This document shows, one piece after another, positions 9,686 to 18,185 of a DNA stretch of 64,000 nt (positions are counted from its first letter, which is position 1; each line of letters opens with the position of its first letter). The translations under genes were made by a program, and so were the position numbers. The DNA comes from Rhodopseudomonas palustris JSC-3b (lineage in GTDB: Bacteria; Pseudomonadota; Alphaproteobacteria; Rhizobiales; Xanthobacteraceae): positions 2,174,386-2,238,385 of the forward strand of contig KI632513.1 in assembly GCA_000504425.1 (NCBI GenBank), written 5' to 3'. The notes below the pieces were generated by a model. That model had not been told where the DNA came from. It did no database searches and saw only the letters and a list, made by a program, of their open reading frames with translations.

Positions 9686-10819
9686 ATGCGGAGCGCGGGT
9701 GTGAAGGTGATGCAGCGGTTCTGGCAGGCGATCGGCGTCGCGGCGCTGGCGCTGGCCGTGAGCTGCACATCCGCCGCCGCCACCTCGCGCATCAAGGATC
9801 TCGCCAATATCGAGGGCGTGCGCCAGAACCAGCTGATCGGCTACGGCCTGGTGGTCGGCCTCAACGGCACCGGCGACACCCTTAACAACATACCTTTCAC
9901 CAAGCAGTCGCTGCAGGCGATGCTGGAGCGCATGGGCGTCAACATCCGCGGCGCCACCATCCGTACCGGCAACGTCGCGGCGGTGATGGTGACCGGCAAC
10001 CTGCCGGCCTTCGCCACCCAGGGCACGCGCATGGACGTCACCGTGTCGGCGATGGGCGATGCCAAGAACCTGCAAGGCGGCACGCTGCTGGTGACGCCGC
10101 TGCTCGGCGCCGACGGCAACGTCTATGCGGTGGCGCAGGGCTCGCTGGCGATCGGCGGCTTCCAGGCCGAGGGCGACGCCGCCAAAATTACCCGCGGCGT
10201 GCCGACCGTCGGCCGAATCGCCAATGGCGCGATTGTCGAGCGCGAGATCGAATTCGCGCTGAATCGGATGCCGAATGCCCGGCTGGCGCTGCGCAATGCC
10301 GATTTCACCACCGCCAAGCGCATCGCTGCGGCGATCAACGACTATCTCGGCAGCAAGACCGCCGAGCCGATCGACCCCTCGACCGTGCAGCTGTCGATCC
10401 CCAAGGAATTCAAAGGTAACGTGGTGGCGCTGCTGACCGAAATCGAGCAGCTGCAGATCGAGCCCGACCTCGCCGCCAAGATCATCATCGATGAGCGCAG
10501 CGGCATTATCGTGATGGGCCGCGACGTGCGGGTCGCCACCGTGGCGGTGGCACAGGGCAATCTGACGGTCACGATTTCCGAAAGCCCACAGGTCAGCCAG
10601 CCCAATCCGCTGTCGCGCGGCCGCACCACCGTGACCCCGAATTCGCGGATCGGCGTCACCGAGGACGGCAAAAAGCTCGCGGTCGTCAAAGACGGCGTGT
10701 CGCTGCAGCAGCTGGTCGATGGCTTGAACGCGCTCGGCATCGGCCCGCGCGACCTGATCGGCATCCTGCAGGCCATCAAGGCCGCCGGTGCCATCCAAGC
10801 TGACATCGAGGTGATGTGA
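9686..10819 (+). CDS. flgI: Flagellar P-ring protein FlgI
   Basis: FlgI forms the periplasmic P-ring of the basal body. The protein is 377 residues with a signal peptide (hydrophobic AIGVAALALAVSCTSAAA), then TSRIKDLANIEGVRQNQLIG and YGLVVGLNGTGDTLNN, both diagnostic. The full-length C-terminus contains LAVVKDGVSLQQLVDGLNAL. I chose ATG at 9686 because GGGGAG sits six bases upstream; an ATG at 9710 is also possible, and the frame is open further upstream from 9608 with no better ribosome site. It overlaps the next gene by one base (TGATG), so flgI, flgJ-type and flgN-like genes form an operon. Confidence 0.95.
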   Translation: MRSAGVKVMQRFWQAIGVAALALAVSCTSAAATSRIKDLANIEGVRQNQLIGYGLVVGLNGTGDTLNNIPFTKQSLQAMLERMGVNIRGATIRTGNVAAVMVTGNLPAFATQGTRMDVTVSAMGDAKNLQGGTLLVTPLLGADGNVYAVAQGSLAIGGFQAEGDAAKITRGVPTVGRIANGAIVEREIEFALNRMPNARLALRNADFTTAKRIAAAINDYLGSKTAEPIDPSTVQLSIPKEFKGNVVALLTEIEQLQIEPDLAAKIIIDERSGIIVMGRDVRVATVAVAQGNLTVTISESPQVSQPNPLSRGRTTVTPNSRIGVTEDGKKLAVVKDGVSLQQLVDGLNALGIGPRDLIGILQAIKAAGAIQADIEVM

Positions 10820-11163
10820 TGATGTCCCCTGCGATCAGCGCTGCGCTCGAAGCCGGCGTGCCGGTGCGCAATGGCCGCCCGGACTACACGCTCGCCGCGG
10901 CGCTGAAGAAGGTGTCGCCGGAGACCCAGGCCAAGGCCAAGACCCAGGCCACCGAGTTCGAGGCGATGTTCCTGAACGCCATGGTGTCGCAGATGAGCAC
11001 CGGCATCGACGGCGAAGGCCCGTTCGGCGGCACCGTAGGAACCGGCGCTTGGCGCTCGATGTTGACCGACCAATACACCCGCTCGATCGCCAAGGCCGGC
11101 GGCCTCGGCATTTCCACCGACGTCTACCGCGCATTGATCCTGAGACAAGCCGGCGCCAGCTAA
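10819..11163 (+). CDS. Rod-binding protein (FlgJ N-domain / CheL type)
   Basis: This 114-residue protein matches the rod-binding N-terminal domain of FlgJ, without the peptidoglycan hydrolase half found in enterobacteria. Key text: TEFEAMFLNAMVSQMSTG, then GPFGGTVGTGAWRSMLTDQY and AKAGGLGISTDVYRALIL. In alphaproteobacteria this single-domain form follows flgI and is often named CheL or FlgJ. It probably chaperones or caps rod assembly. The start ATG overlaps the flgI stop, with GAGGTG just upstream as ribosome site. A separate muramidase would have to be supplied elsewhere. Confidence 0.85.
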   Translation: MMSPAISAALEAGVPVRNGRPDYTLAAALKKVSPETQAKAKTQATEFEAMFLNAMVSQMSTGIDGEGPFGGTVGTGAWRSMLTDQYTRSIAKAGGLGISTDVYRALILRQAGAS

Positions 11164-11180
11164 TTTGTGAGGACGTTCCC

Positions 11181-11675
11181 ATGCAGCAGCAATTCGCCCA
11201 GCAAGCCGCCGCGTCACGCGCCGTCACGCCGATTCAGACCGCGGCGGAAGCCCGTAAATTCGCCGAAGAACTGATGGAGGTCATGACCTCGCTGCTCACG
11301 GTGATCGAAGCGGAGACCGAGCTGGTCCGCGCGGGCAAGATCCGCGAGGGCATGGAACTCGAGCCGCGCAAGACCGAACTGTCGCGGCGCTATGTCAGTG
11401 CCATTCTGCTGTTCAAGGCCAGCGAGAAATACATCTCGCTCGCTACCCCGGACCTGCTCGCCGCTTTGCACCGCCATCATGACGTGTTCCGCGCCATGCT
11501 GCAGGTCAATCTCACCGTGCTCGCCACCGCCCATGCCGTGTCGGAAGGGATCGTGCGCGGCGTCAATACCGAGATCCAGCGCCGCAACGCGCCGCAGACC
11601 TACACCGCGTCCGGCTATCGCGCCGCGCCGTCGCCGCGCGCGATCGCGCCGATCGCTGTCAGCCGTTCGCTGTGA
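11181..11675 (+). CDS. FlgN-like flagellar export chaperone
   Basis: Helical protein of 164 residues in the flgI operon, 17 bases after the rod-binding gene. Text such as FAEELMEVMTSLLTVIEAET, EGMELEPRKTELSRRY and HHDVFRAMLQVNLTVLATAH fits the FlgN family of flagellar chaperones and regulators; FlgN proteins escort the junction proteins FlgK and FlgL, both encoded in this window. The ATG at 11181 is preceded by GTGAGGA. The assignment is by pattern and position; the family is weakly conserved, so moderate certainty. Confidence 0.7.
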   Translation: MQQQFAQQAAASRAVTPIQTAAEARKFAEELMEVMTSLLTVIEAETELVRAGKIREGMELEPRKTELSRRYVSAILLFKASEKYISLATPDLLAALHRHHDVFRAMLQVNLTVLATAHAVSEGIVRGVNTEIQRRNAPQTYTASGYRAAPSPRAIAPIAVSRSL

Positions 11676-11841
11676 TCAGCAACCGGCATCTCCTTCGCTG
11701 GACAACGCCCTTATAGGACTGCAAACCTTTCGCACTTGAATCAAATGAACGCGCGCGTCTGAGGGGCAAGTTTAAACACTAGGCGTATGAACCAAACTGG
11801 GATGGGTTGGGATTCTTCTTGATGGAGGCCAGGAGGCTGCC

Positions 11842-12216
11842 ATGGGAACTGATTTCAACGTCAAGCCGATCGGGGCACCAGTTGCTAATTTGATCAAGCC
11901 CGCGCCGGAAGCCGCGCGGACTGCGGTTCAAACCGATCTGCCGCCGGACAAGAGCGTCACGGCCAATGAGAGCAGCTCGGCAACGACGACCGGCTCGAAT
12001 TATCGACCGCCGCCGCCCGCGACCGATCAGTATGCGCGCAGCATGTTCGTCGATCGCGCCGCCGCTCAGATCGTGTTTGTCACCATCGACAAGGCCACCA
12101 ACCTGGTTGTCAGTCAGTATCCTGAAGAATCGAAGCTGCGCGCCCGTGCCTATCTGCGCGCCCAGGAGAACGCCAAGCAGGACATCCGGCCCCTCGAAAC
12201 CGATCGCTCGGCCTGA
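11842..12216 (+). CDS. Small FlaG-like protein of the flagellar cluster
   Basis: Protein of 124 residues preceded by a strong AGGAGG (11831-11836) before ATG at 11842. The first 65 residues are low-complexity and proline-rich (NYRPPPPATDQY). The C-terminal half has AAQIVFVTIDKATNLVVSQY followed by PEE, the pattern of FlaG-type proteins (hydrophobic strand, D-K-x-T, then a QxPxE-like end). FlaG affects filament length or capping in other bacteria. Its place between the flgI operon and flaF/flbT/flagellin supports a flagellar role, but this is inference. Confidence 0.6.
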   Translation: MGTDFNVKPIGAPVANLIKPAPEAARTAVQTDLPPDKSVTANESSSATTTGSNYRPPPPATDQYARSMFVDRAAAQIVFVTIDKATNLVVSQYPEESKLRARAYLRAQENAKQDIRPLETDRSA

Positions 12217-12364
12217 CGCCCGGTCATTGTCGCGTCGATTTCGTTGATCACAACCGCCGGCTCCGCCGCGCGGTGATTTCGCATGCCTGGAGTTCAGGCT
12301 TGCGGCTGCCAATGCCAATTCCCACGCCAAGAGCCACCACCGTCACGGCCGTGACGTGTCGCGC

Positions 12365-12730
12365 TTACGGGCGTCCGCTCAGACCAGCGGCGATCTGCAT
12401 GTTGATGTCGATCAGGGCTTGGATCTTGTCGCGCTCGGGCTTGAGCTGCAAGGCGGCCGACTGGCTGAGCACGAAGATGCCGAGATTGGCGACATTTTGC
12501 CGGGTCTCGATCTTTTCCGGATTGCGATCATTGACCGCATCGCCGACGAAGATCGACCACAGTTTGCGATTGAACATCAGCGCCCGTTGGATACCGGAAT
12601 CGATCTCGTCCAAACGGGCCATCGCGTCCTGCAGCATCCGCGCTGCCTTCAACAACGCCTGGGCTTCAGTTTCGCGGGGAGATGACGTCTGCTGCGCTGT
12701 ACGAGCATAAGCCTGAGCAGCATACGACAT
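12365..12730 (-). CDS. flaF: Flagellar biosynthesis regulator FlaF
   Basis: FlaF is needed for flagellin production in Caulobacter and Brucella and acts against FlbT. The protein is 121 residues, starting MSYAAQAYARTA and containing the family text EAQALLKAARMLQDA, LMFNRKLWSIFVGDA and VANLGIFVLSQSAALQ. It is three bases downstream of flbT on the same strand, so the two are co-transcribed, giving the flbT-flaF pair found beside flagellin genes in many alphaproteobacteria. Confidence 0.93.
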   Translation of the reverse strand: MSYAAQAYARTAQQTSSPRETEAQALLKAARMLQDAMARLDEIDSGIQRALMFNRKLWSIFVGDAVNDRNPEKIETRQNVANLGIFVLSQSAALQLKPERDKIQALIDINMQIAAGLSGRP

Positions 12731-12733
12731 GGT

Positions 12734-13111
12734 CTACCTCAACAGCTCTTCTTCGCGCTTGATCAACGCGCGAAGCTCCTTCAACGCCTTGTACAGATTG
12801 CCGCTTAAGATAAGCTTACTGGCCTCCTCGATCGCGCCGCGGAAGCTCGGCACGGCTTCGATCAAGTCCTTGATGAAGCCCATGAACAAATCCTGATACT
12901 TCGGGATGTCGTTCTCGAGATACATCATCTGCACACACAGATAGACCCGCTTCACCGGCGTGTCGGCGGTCTCGGCAGTGAGGATATCTTTCTCACGCAA
13001 AATCGGCGCGTCGCCGTCGATCAGGAATGCCGTCCTGGTATCGGAATTGGTGATGACGCTTTGACCGATGATGATCCGCTCGAACGGCTTCAACTCGACT
13101 CGCAAGGGCAT
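12734..13111 (-). CDS. flbT: Flagellin mRNA regulator FlbT
   Basis: FlbT binds the 5' untranslated region of flagellin mRNA: in Caulobacter it represses translation until hook completion, in Brucella it activates. The protein is 125 residues with the typical start MPLRVELKPFERIIIGQSVI, the ILREKDIL and MMYLENDIPKYQDLFMGF motifs and a basic C-terminus (LRALIKREEELLR). It forms an operon with flaF. Targets are probably the two flagellins just upstream on the same strand. Confidence 0.95.
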   Translation of the reverse strand: MPLRVELKPFERIIIGQSVITNSDTRTAFLIDGDAPILREKDILTAETADTPVKRVYLCVQMMYLENDIPKYQDLFMGFIKDLIEAVPSFRGAIEEASKLILSGNLYKALKELRALIKREEELLR

Positions 13112-13160
13112 AGGTGGCTCCTGTTCGACGCGCTCTGTCCGCCGCCGGCGCTGGCCTGAT

Positions 13161-13234
13161 AATCAGTGATCGGCGTTTGGAACAGCCGGTCGGACGGTGA
13201 AATCTGCGCAGGCCACCACAGATATTCACTGATT
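13161..13234. promoter_or_regulatory. Spaced inverted repeat upstream of flbT
   Basis: AATCAGTGA at 13161-13169 and its exact complement TCACTGATT at 13226-13234 lie between the flagellin-1 stop and flbT. It could be an operator pair or a long-range RNA hairpin. No function is known. Confidence 0.3.
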
Positions 13235-13303
13235 CGGCGGCAGCGTCGAAACAATGGGGGCGGACCCTGCCCGGCCCCCTTGGTTCCGGCTCAGACCTCA
13301 GGA

Positions 13304-15559
13304 TCAGCGCAGCAGCTGCAGCACGCTCTGCTGTGACTGGTTGGCGAGCGACAGCGCGGACACCGCGATCGACTGGCGGGTCGACAGCGCCTGGCTGTTG
13401 GCGGCTTCTTCGTTGGTGTCGGCCAGCGTCAGGTTCGACGAGCCGGTCTGCAGCACGTTGATCAGGTTTTTGGCGAAGTCCTGGCGGATCTGCACGATCG
13501 ACAGGTTTGAGCCGTAGGACGAGGCCTGCGAGCGCAGCGTGGTCGAAGCGGTGTTGAGCGCGGCCAGCGTGCGGTTGGTGGCGGCGTTGTCGATGAAATC
13601 GACGCCGGCCACCAGCGTCGGCAGGCCGAGGCCGGCCGGCGTCAGCGCGGTGCCGATGATGTTCAGCGTCGACTTGCCGGTTTCGTTGAACACCAGCTTC
13701 AGCGTGTCGCCGTTCAGCAGATTGACGCCGTTGAACGAGGCGTCCTGCGAGGTCGTGGTGATCTGATTGATGACGTTATTGTACTGCTCGACCAGCTTGG
13801 CGCGCGCCGCCTGCGAGTTGGCATCGGGCACCGGCGGATACGGCGTGGTGAAAGTCAGCGCCGCGGTGAGGGTGCCGCCGATCACGCCGCCATCGACGCT
13901 CGAGCCCATGGTCGCCGACGCGTAGTCGTTGCCGGCCGAAATGGTCAGCACGCCATTGGCGTCGATCTGCGCGATCAGGTTGTTGGGCGCGAGCTTGGCG
14001 TTGAGCTGCGCCAGCGACTTCACAGTGCCGTTGGTACCATCGCCGAAGGTGATGCTGACCGGGGTGCCGCCCTTGAACGAGGTGAAGGTCAGGGTCTTGC
14101 CGCTGACGCCGCCGATACCGGCCGAGCGCGTCGCGGTGAACGTCGTGGCAGTGCCGGTGTTGCCGGCGAGGCCGAGCGCCACCAGCGCATTGCCGGTGCC
14201 GGAAATGGTCAGGTCCGAGGTGGTGCCGGTCGAAATCTTCAGCGCACCAGCCACCACTTGCGAGGCGACGCCGGTGCCAGGCTTCAGCGACAGCACGCCG
14301 CCCGCCGAATTCGAGAAGCCCTGCGCGCCGGTGGCGATATCGATCGCGGTCAGCGTATCGGCGACAGTGGCGCCCTGCAGATAGACGGTGGAGTTGCCAT
14401 AGGCATCGGCGACCACGCCATTGAGGACGCCCGAACCGACCGGCACATTCGCAGCATCGGGCGGCAGGGCATTCTTGAAGGTGATGGTCTTGCCGTTGAC
14501 GTTCAGGGTCGAGCCGTCCTGGACCGGCATGCCGAGCGAGCCGGCCGTGATTTGGCGCGACTGGGTGATAGTGACATCGCCCGAGCCGAGCGAGGCGGTC
14601 AGGCCAAGGCCGTTGAGCAGATCGGCGTGGCCGGTAATGCTGAGATCGGCGCCGGTGCCGGTGGTCAGGGTCAGCACGCCGCTCGCGATCCCAGCGACGG
14701 CGCCCGAGGAATGCGAGATGGTCGCCCCGCCGTTGCTGATCAGCGCCTTCTTGACGCCGCTGGCGAGGTCGATGGCATCGGCCAGGTCCTGCACGGTGGC
14801 GGCCGGCGTGCCGGTGGTGCCGAGATAGACCGTGGTGTTGCCATTGCCGTCGGTGATCAGATTGCCGCTGATGCCCGAGCCAGCCGGCATCACCGCCGAG
14901 GCGGCCGAGCCGGAGCGGAAGGTGATGGTCTTGCCATTGACGGTCAGGGTGTCGCCATCGACCGGCGCCGCGGTGCCCTTGATGGTGGAAGCGCCCGGTG
15001 TGCCAATCAGGGTCAGGGTCATCTTCAGCGAGGCGGCGGTGCCGGCGCCGTCCGGCGCAGCCGTGCCGACCAGCGCGGCCGAGGTCGCGCCGAGCGTGGT
15101 CGCGCCGGTGATCGGATGGGCGCCGCCGGCGGTGCCATCGACGATCACCTTCGAAAGCGCATTGGCGCTGGTGTAGCTGGTGGTGCCGCGCAGATCGTCC
15201 GGCGTCGCGCCGGTGATGGTGGCCGAGACGTTCGACTTGGTGGAGTAGCCGACGTTCGATTGCAGCGCCTGGTTGGCGATCGACTTGGCGGTATCGACCA
15301 GCTTGTTCAGCGAGGTGATGCCGTTGCTGGCCTGCTGCAGGATCTGCACACCGTTGCTGATCCCGTCGAGCAGATTGTTGATGTCACTGGCGCGGGCGTC
15401 GAGCCCTGCCGCCGTGAAGAAGTTGGTCGGGTTGTCCAGCGCGGTGTTGACCTTCTTGCCCGAGGCAAGTCGGTTCTGGGTAGTCGCAAGCAAATCGGCA
15501 GTCGACTGCAACGAAAGCAGGTTCTGGCGAACCGATGCCGAGAGAACGACGTTGGACAT
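13304..15559 (-). CDS. fliC: Flagellin (large, 751 residues)
   Basis: Filament subunit. The conserved D0/D1 N-terminus (MSNVVLSASVRQNLLSLQST ... NRLASGKKVNTALDNPTNFF) and C-terminus (LTLADTNEEAANSQALSTRQ ... QQSVLQLLR) match the neighbouring flagellin almost exactly. The central part, about 130-590, is very long and contains repeated modules, each with a strand motif like TLTVNGKTITF, then NSTVYL, a short helix with AIDIA, and an end like DLTISGTGNALVALGL. The protein is Cys-free, as usual for exported flagellins. A TTAA-N7-TTAA box lies about 230 bases upstream. fliC is used generically; flaA would serve equally. Confidence 0.95.
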   Translation of the reverse strand: MSNVVLSASVRQNLLSLQSTADLLATTQNRLASGKKVNTALDNPTNFFTAAGLDARASDINNLLDGISNGVQILQQASNGITSLNKLVDTAKSIANQALQSNVGYSTKSNVSATITGATPDDLRGTTSYTSANALSKVIVDGTAGGAHPITGATTLGATSAALVGTAAPDGAGTAASLKMTLTLIGTPGASTIKGTAAPVDGDTLTVNGKTITFRSGSAASAVMPAGSGISGNLITDGNGNTTVYLGTTGTPAATVQDLADAIDLASGVKKALISNGGATISHSSGAVAGIASGVLTLTTGTGADLSITGHADLLNGLGLTASLGSGDVTITQSRQITAGSLGMPVQDGSTLNVNGKTITFKNALPPDAANVPVGSGVLNGVVADAYGNSTVYLQGATVADTLTAIDIATGAQGFSNSAGGVLSLKPGTGVASQVVAGALKISTGTTSDLTISGTGNALVALGLAGNTGTATTFTATRSAGIGGVSGKTLTFTSFKGGTPVSITFGDGTNGTVKSLAQLNAKLAPNNLIAQIDANGVLTISAGNDYASATMGSSVDGGVIGGTLTAALTFTTPYPPVPDANSQAARAKLVEQYNNVINQITTTSQDASFNGVNLLNGDTLKLVFNETGKSTLNIIGTALTPAGLGLPTLVAGVDFIDNAATNRTLAALNTASTTLRSQASSYGSNLSIVQIRQDFAKNLINVLQTGSSNLTLADTNEEAANSQALSTRQSIAVSALSLANQSQQSVLQLLR

Positions 15560-15787
15560 GTTGATACCTTCCTGATCCGCGCTGGCGCTGACCCTTCAGG
15601 TCAGCGGTGCCCCCACCCCGAACGACCGCATTGGCCGCCGCGATGGATGCCGGTTGTGCTTCGACGCCTTCTGGAAGTGGGACCTCAGTCGCACATACAC
15701 GGGTGCGCACCGGATCGACGCGGCCGATTCTCGGCCTACCTGCTTCCTGAATACCGGAACTATGACCGGGCACTTTTTAAAATATGG

Positions 15788-15802
15788 TTAACAGCGTCTT
15801 AA
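15788..15802 (-). promoter_or_regulatory. CtrA-type box upstream of flagellin 1
   Basis: Minus strand reads TTAA-GACGCTG-TTAAC, an exact TTAA-N7-TTAAC match, 229-243 bases upstream of the flagellin ATG at 15559. CtrA-type control of flagellar genes is established in Caulobacter; here it is inferred from the motif. Confidence 0.5.
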
Positions 15803-15873
15803 GCGCGCGGGCGGAAAGCAAACCCGCGTGAAAACAATATGTTAACCATAATGGCTGCGGAGGCAAAAAAAAG

Positions 15874-15895
15874 AGCGGCGGATGGTGCCGCCGCT
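15874..15895 (-). terminator. Second terminator of flagellin 2
   Basis: Stem AGCGGCGG (15874-15881) with CCGCCGCT (15888-15895). On the minus strand it is followed by C and eight T residues (15872-15865). It lies behind the hairpin at 15927-15948, making a tandem terminator for a highly expressed gene. Confidence 0.82.
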
Positions 15896-15926
15896 GATTC
15901 GCGCAAAAAGCCGGCTCAAACAGAAA

Positions 15927-15948
15927 ACGGCGGGGTTGCCCCCGCCGT
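15927..15948 (-). terminator. First terminator of flagellin 2
   Basis: Nine-base stem ACGGCGGGG (15927-15935) with CCCCGCCGT (15940-15948), loop TTGC, followed on the minus strand by TTTCTG. It is 27 bases past the flagellin stop at 15975. Confidence 0.75.
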
Positions 15949-15974
15949 CTTCCGCTTGGTGCTGAGAACGTTTG

Positions 15975-18185
15975 TTAGCGCAGCAACTGCAGCACGCTCT
16001 GCTGGGACGAGTTGGCCAGCGACAGCGCGGACACCGCGATCGACTGGCGGGTCGACAGCGCCTGGCTGTTGGCCGCTTCCTCGTTGGTGTCGGCCAGCGT
16101 CAGGTTCGACGAGCCGGTCTGCAGCACGTTGATCAGGTTCTTCGAGAAGTCCTGACGGGTCTGCACGATCGACAGGTTGGAACCCAAGGCGGAGGCCTGC
16201 GAACGCAGCGTGGTCGACGCGGTGTTCAGAGACGAGATCACCTTGTTGGTGCTGGCGTTGTCGATGAAGTCCTTGCCCGACTTCAGGCTCGACAGGCCAA
16301 GGCCAGCCGGGTCGAAGGTGACGCCCTGGATGCTCAGGGTGGACTTGCCGGTTTCGTTGAACACCAGCTTCAGCGTGTCGCCGTTCAGCAGGTTGACGCC
16401 GTTGAACGACGCATCCTGAGCAGTGGTTTTGATCTGCTCGATGATGTTGTTGTACTGCGACACCAGATTGGCGCGGGTGGTCTGGGCGTTGACGTCCGCC
16501 ACCGGAGCCGTGGGAGTCGAGAACAACGACGCCGCGGTGCCGCCGATCTTGCCGCCCGCCTCGGTCGAACCGATGGTCGAGGAGGCGTAGTCGTTGGACG
16601 CCGAGATCGTCAGCTTGCCGGTGGTGTCGATCGAAGCGGTCATGTTGTTGGCCGACAGCTTCGAGTTCAGGTCAGCGAGCGACTTCACGGTGCCGTTGGT
16701 GCCGTCACCGATGGTCACCGTCACCGCACTGCCGCCGTTGAACGATTCGAACGACAGGGTCTTGCCGGTGATGCCGCCCGCAGTCGCGGTACGCCCCACC
16801 GAGAAGCTGGTCGCCGTACCCTGGTTGCCCGCGAGGCCAAGCGCCGACAGCGCATTGCCCGTGCCAGTGATGTTCAGATCGGCCGCCAGACCGGAGCTGA
16901 TCTGCAGCTGACCGCCGCTCAGCACCTTGGAGGCTTCACTGCCCGCGGTCACCGCGAGGGTCGCAGCACCGTTGCTGACCGGAGCGGTCTGGGCACCGCT
17001 GGCGATATCGATGGCGGTGAGCACGTCATCGATCTTGCCGCCCTGCAGATAGACGGTCGAGTTGCCGTTGCCGTCGGTGATCACATTCTTGGTGCCGACC
17101 TTACCGAAGCCATAATCGGCAGCGGCGGGGATCGCGGCATCCTTGAAGGTGATGGTCTTGCCGTTGACGGTCAGGGTCGAACCAGCCTGGATCATGTTGG
17201 CGCGGCTGACGCCCGCACCAGCAGCGGTGTTGGCGGTACGATCAGCCTTGAAGGTGCCCGTGCCGGTGGCGCCGGAGTTCAAGCCGAACGCCGACAGCAG
17301 GGTGTTGTTGCCGGAGATCGACAGATCCGAACCCGTCGAGGTCGACAGCACGATCTGGTCCGAGCCGTTGATCGACGCGTTGTCACCCGAGCTGTTCGAC
17401 AGCGTCGCGTTACCACCGGAGATCGCGGCCTTCTGCACGCCGCTGGCGAGGTCGATCGCCTTGAGCACGTCGCCCACGGTACCGCTGTTCAGATAAACAG
17501 TGGAGTTACCCTTTCCGTCGGTGACCAGCTGACCGCTGACACCCGAGCCGGTCGGCAGGGTGGCTGCGCCCGGGGCGTCGCCGTTCGCGAAGGTGATGGT
17601 GTGGCCGTTCACCGTCAGGCTGTCACCAGCGACCGGCTTGTTCGCGCCGAGCGCGCTGAGCGCCGTGCCGGTGGTGATACCAGCAACCGCCGTACCGGTG
17701 TTGCTGCCCTTAACACCGCCGAGCAGCGTGTTGGAGTTCACGACGCCGGGGGTCGCCTGACCGTCCTGCAGGCCGATGCTCTGGGCAAGGCCGTTGGTAT
17801 AGGTCGAGGTGCCGCGCAGGTCGTCCGCGGTGGCGCCGGCGATCGTGGTGGAGACGCTGGACTTGCTGCTGTAGCCGGCGATCGACTGCAGAGCCTGGTT
17901 GGCGATCGACTTGGCGCTGTCGACCAGCTTGTTCAGCGAGGTGATGCCGGTGTTGGCAGCCTGGATGATCTGAATGCCATTGCTGATGCCATCCAGAAGG
18001 TTGTTGATGTCACTGGCGCGCGAGTCGAGCGAGGCGGCAGTGAAGAAGTTGGTGGGGTTATCGAGCGCCGTGTTCACCTTCTTGCCGGTCGAGAGGCGGC
18101 TTTGGGTGGTGGCGAGCAAGTCCGCGGTAGCCTGCAGAGACGACAGGTTCTGACGGACAGCATTCGAGAGGACGATACCGGACAT
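15975..18185 (-). CDS. fliC: Flagellin (large, 736 residues)
   Basis: Second filament subunit, in tandem with the one at 13304-15559. The N-terminus (MSGIVLSNAVRQNLSSLQAT) and C-terminus (QQSVLQLLR) are near-identical to its neighbour; the centre is divergent but built from the same modules (GDSLTVNGHTITF, GSTLTVNGKTITF, GKTLSFESFNGG). Flagellins this long have enlarged surface domains D2/D3. The two copies probably arose by tandem duplication. Tandem terminators follow; a TTAA-N7-TAAA near-match lies 73-87 bases upstream of the start. Confidence 0.95.
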   Translation of the reverse strand: MSGIVLSNAVRQNLSSLQATADLLATTQSRLSTGKKVNTALDNPTNFFTAASLDSRASDINNLLDGISNGIQIIQAANTGITSLNKLVDSAKSIANQALQSIAGYSSKSSVSTTIAGATADDLRGTSTYTNGLAQSIGLQDGQATPGVVNSNTLLGGVKGSNTGTAVAGITTGTALSALGANKPVAGDSLTVNGHTITFANGDAPGAATLPTGSGVSGQLVTDGKGNSTVYLNSGTVGDVLKAIDLASGVQKAAISGGNATLSNSSGDNASINGSDQIVLSTSTGSDLSISGNNTLLSAFGLNSGATGTGTFKADRTANTAAGAGVSRANMIQAGSTLTVNGKTITFKDAAIPAAADYGFGKVGTKNVITDGNGNSTVYLQGGKIDDVLTAIDIASGAQTAPVSNGAATLAVTAGSEASKVLSGGQLQISSGLAADLNITGTGNALSALGLAGNQGTATSFSVGRTATAGGITGKTLSFESFNGGSAVTVTIGDGTNGTVKSLADLNSKLSANNMTASIDTTGKLTISASNDYASSTIGSTEAGGKIGGTAASLFSTPTAPVADVNAQTTRANLVSQYNNIIEQIKTTAQDASFNGVNLLNGDTLKLVFNETGKSTLSIQGVTFDPAGLGLSSLKSGKDFIDNASTNKVISSLNTASTTLRSQASALGSNLSIVQTRQDFSKNLINVLQTGSSNLTLADTNEEAANSQALSTRQSIAVSALSLANSSQQSVLQLLR

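Larger units (their letters stand above)
15560..15974. other. Intergenic region between the two flagellins
   Basis: 415 bases without a gene. It holds the two terminators of the upstream flagellin (15874-15948), a GTTAAC-containing AT-rich patch near 15838-15850, the CtrA-type box at 15788-15802, and a long 5' leader of flagellin 1 that could be the target of FlbT. Confidence 0.6.

Noticed and set aside
9455-10798. Long open frame antisense to flgI
   Set aside because: flgI is unmistakable on the plus strand.
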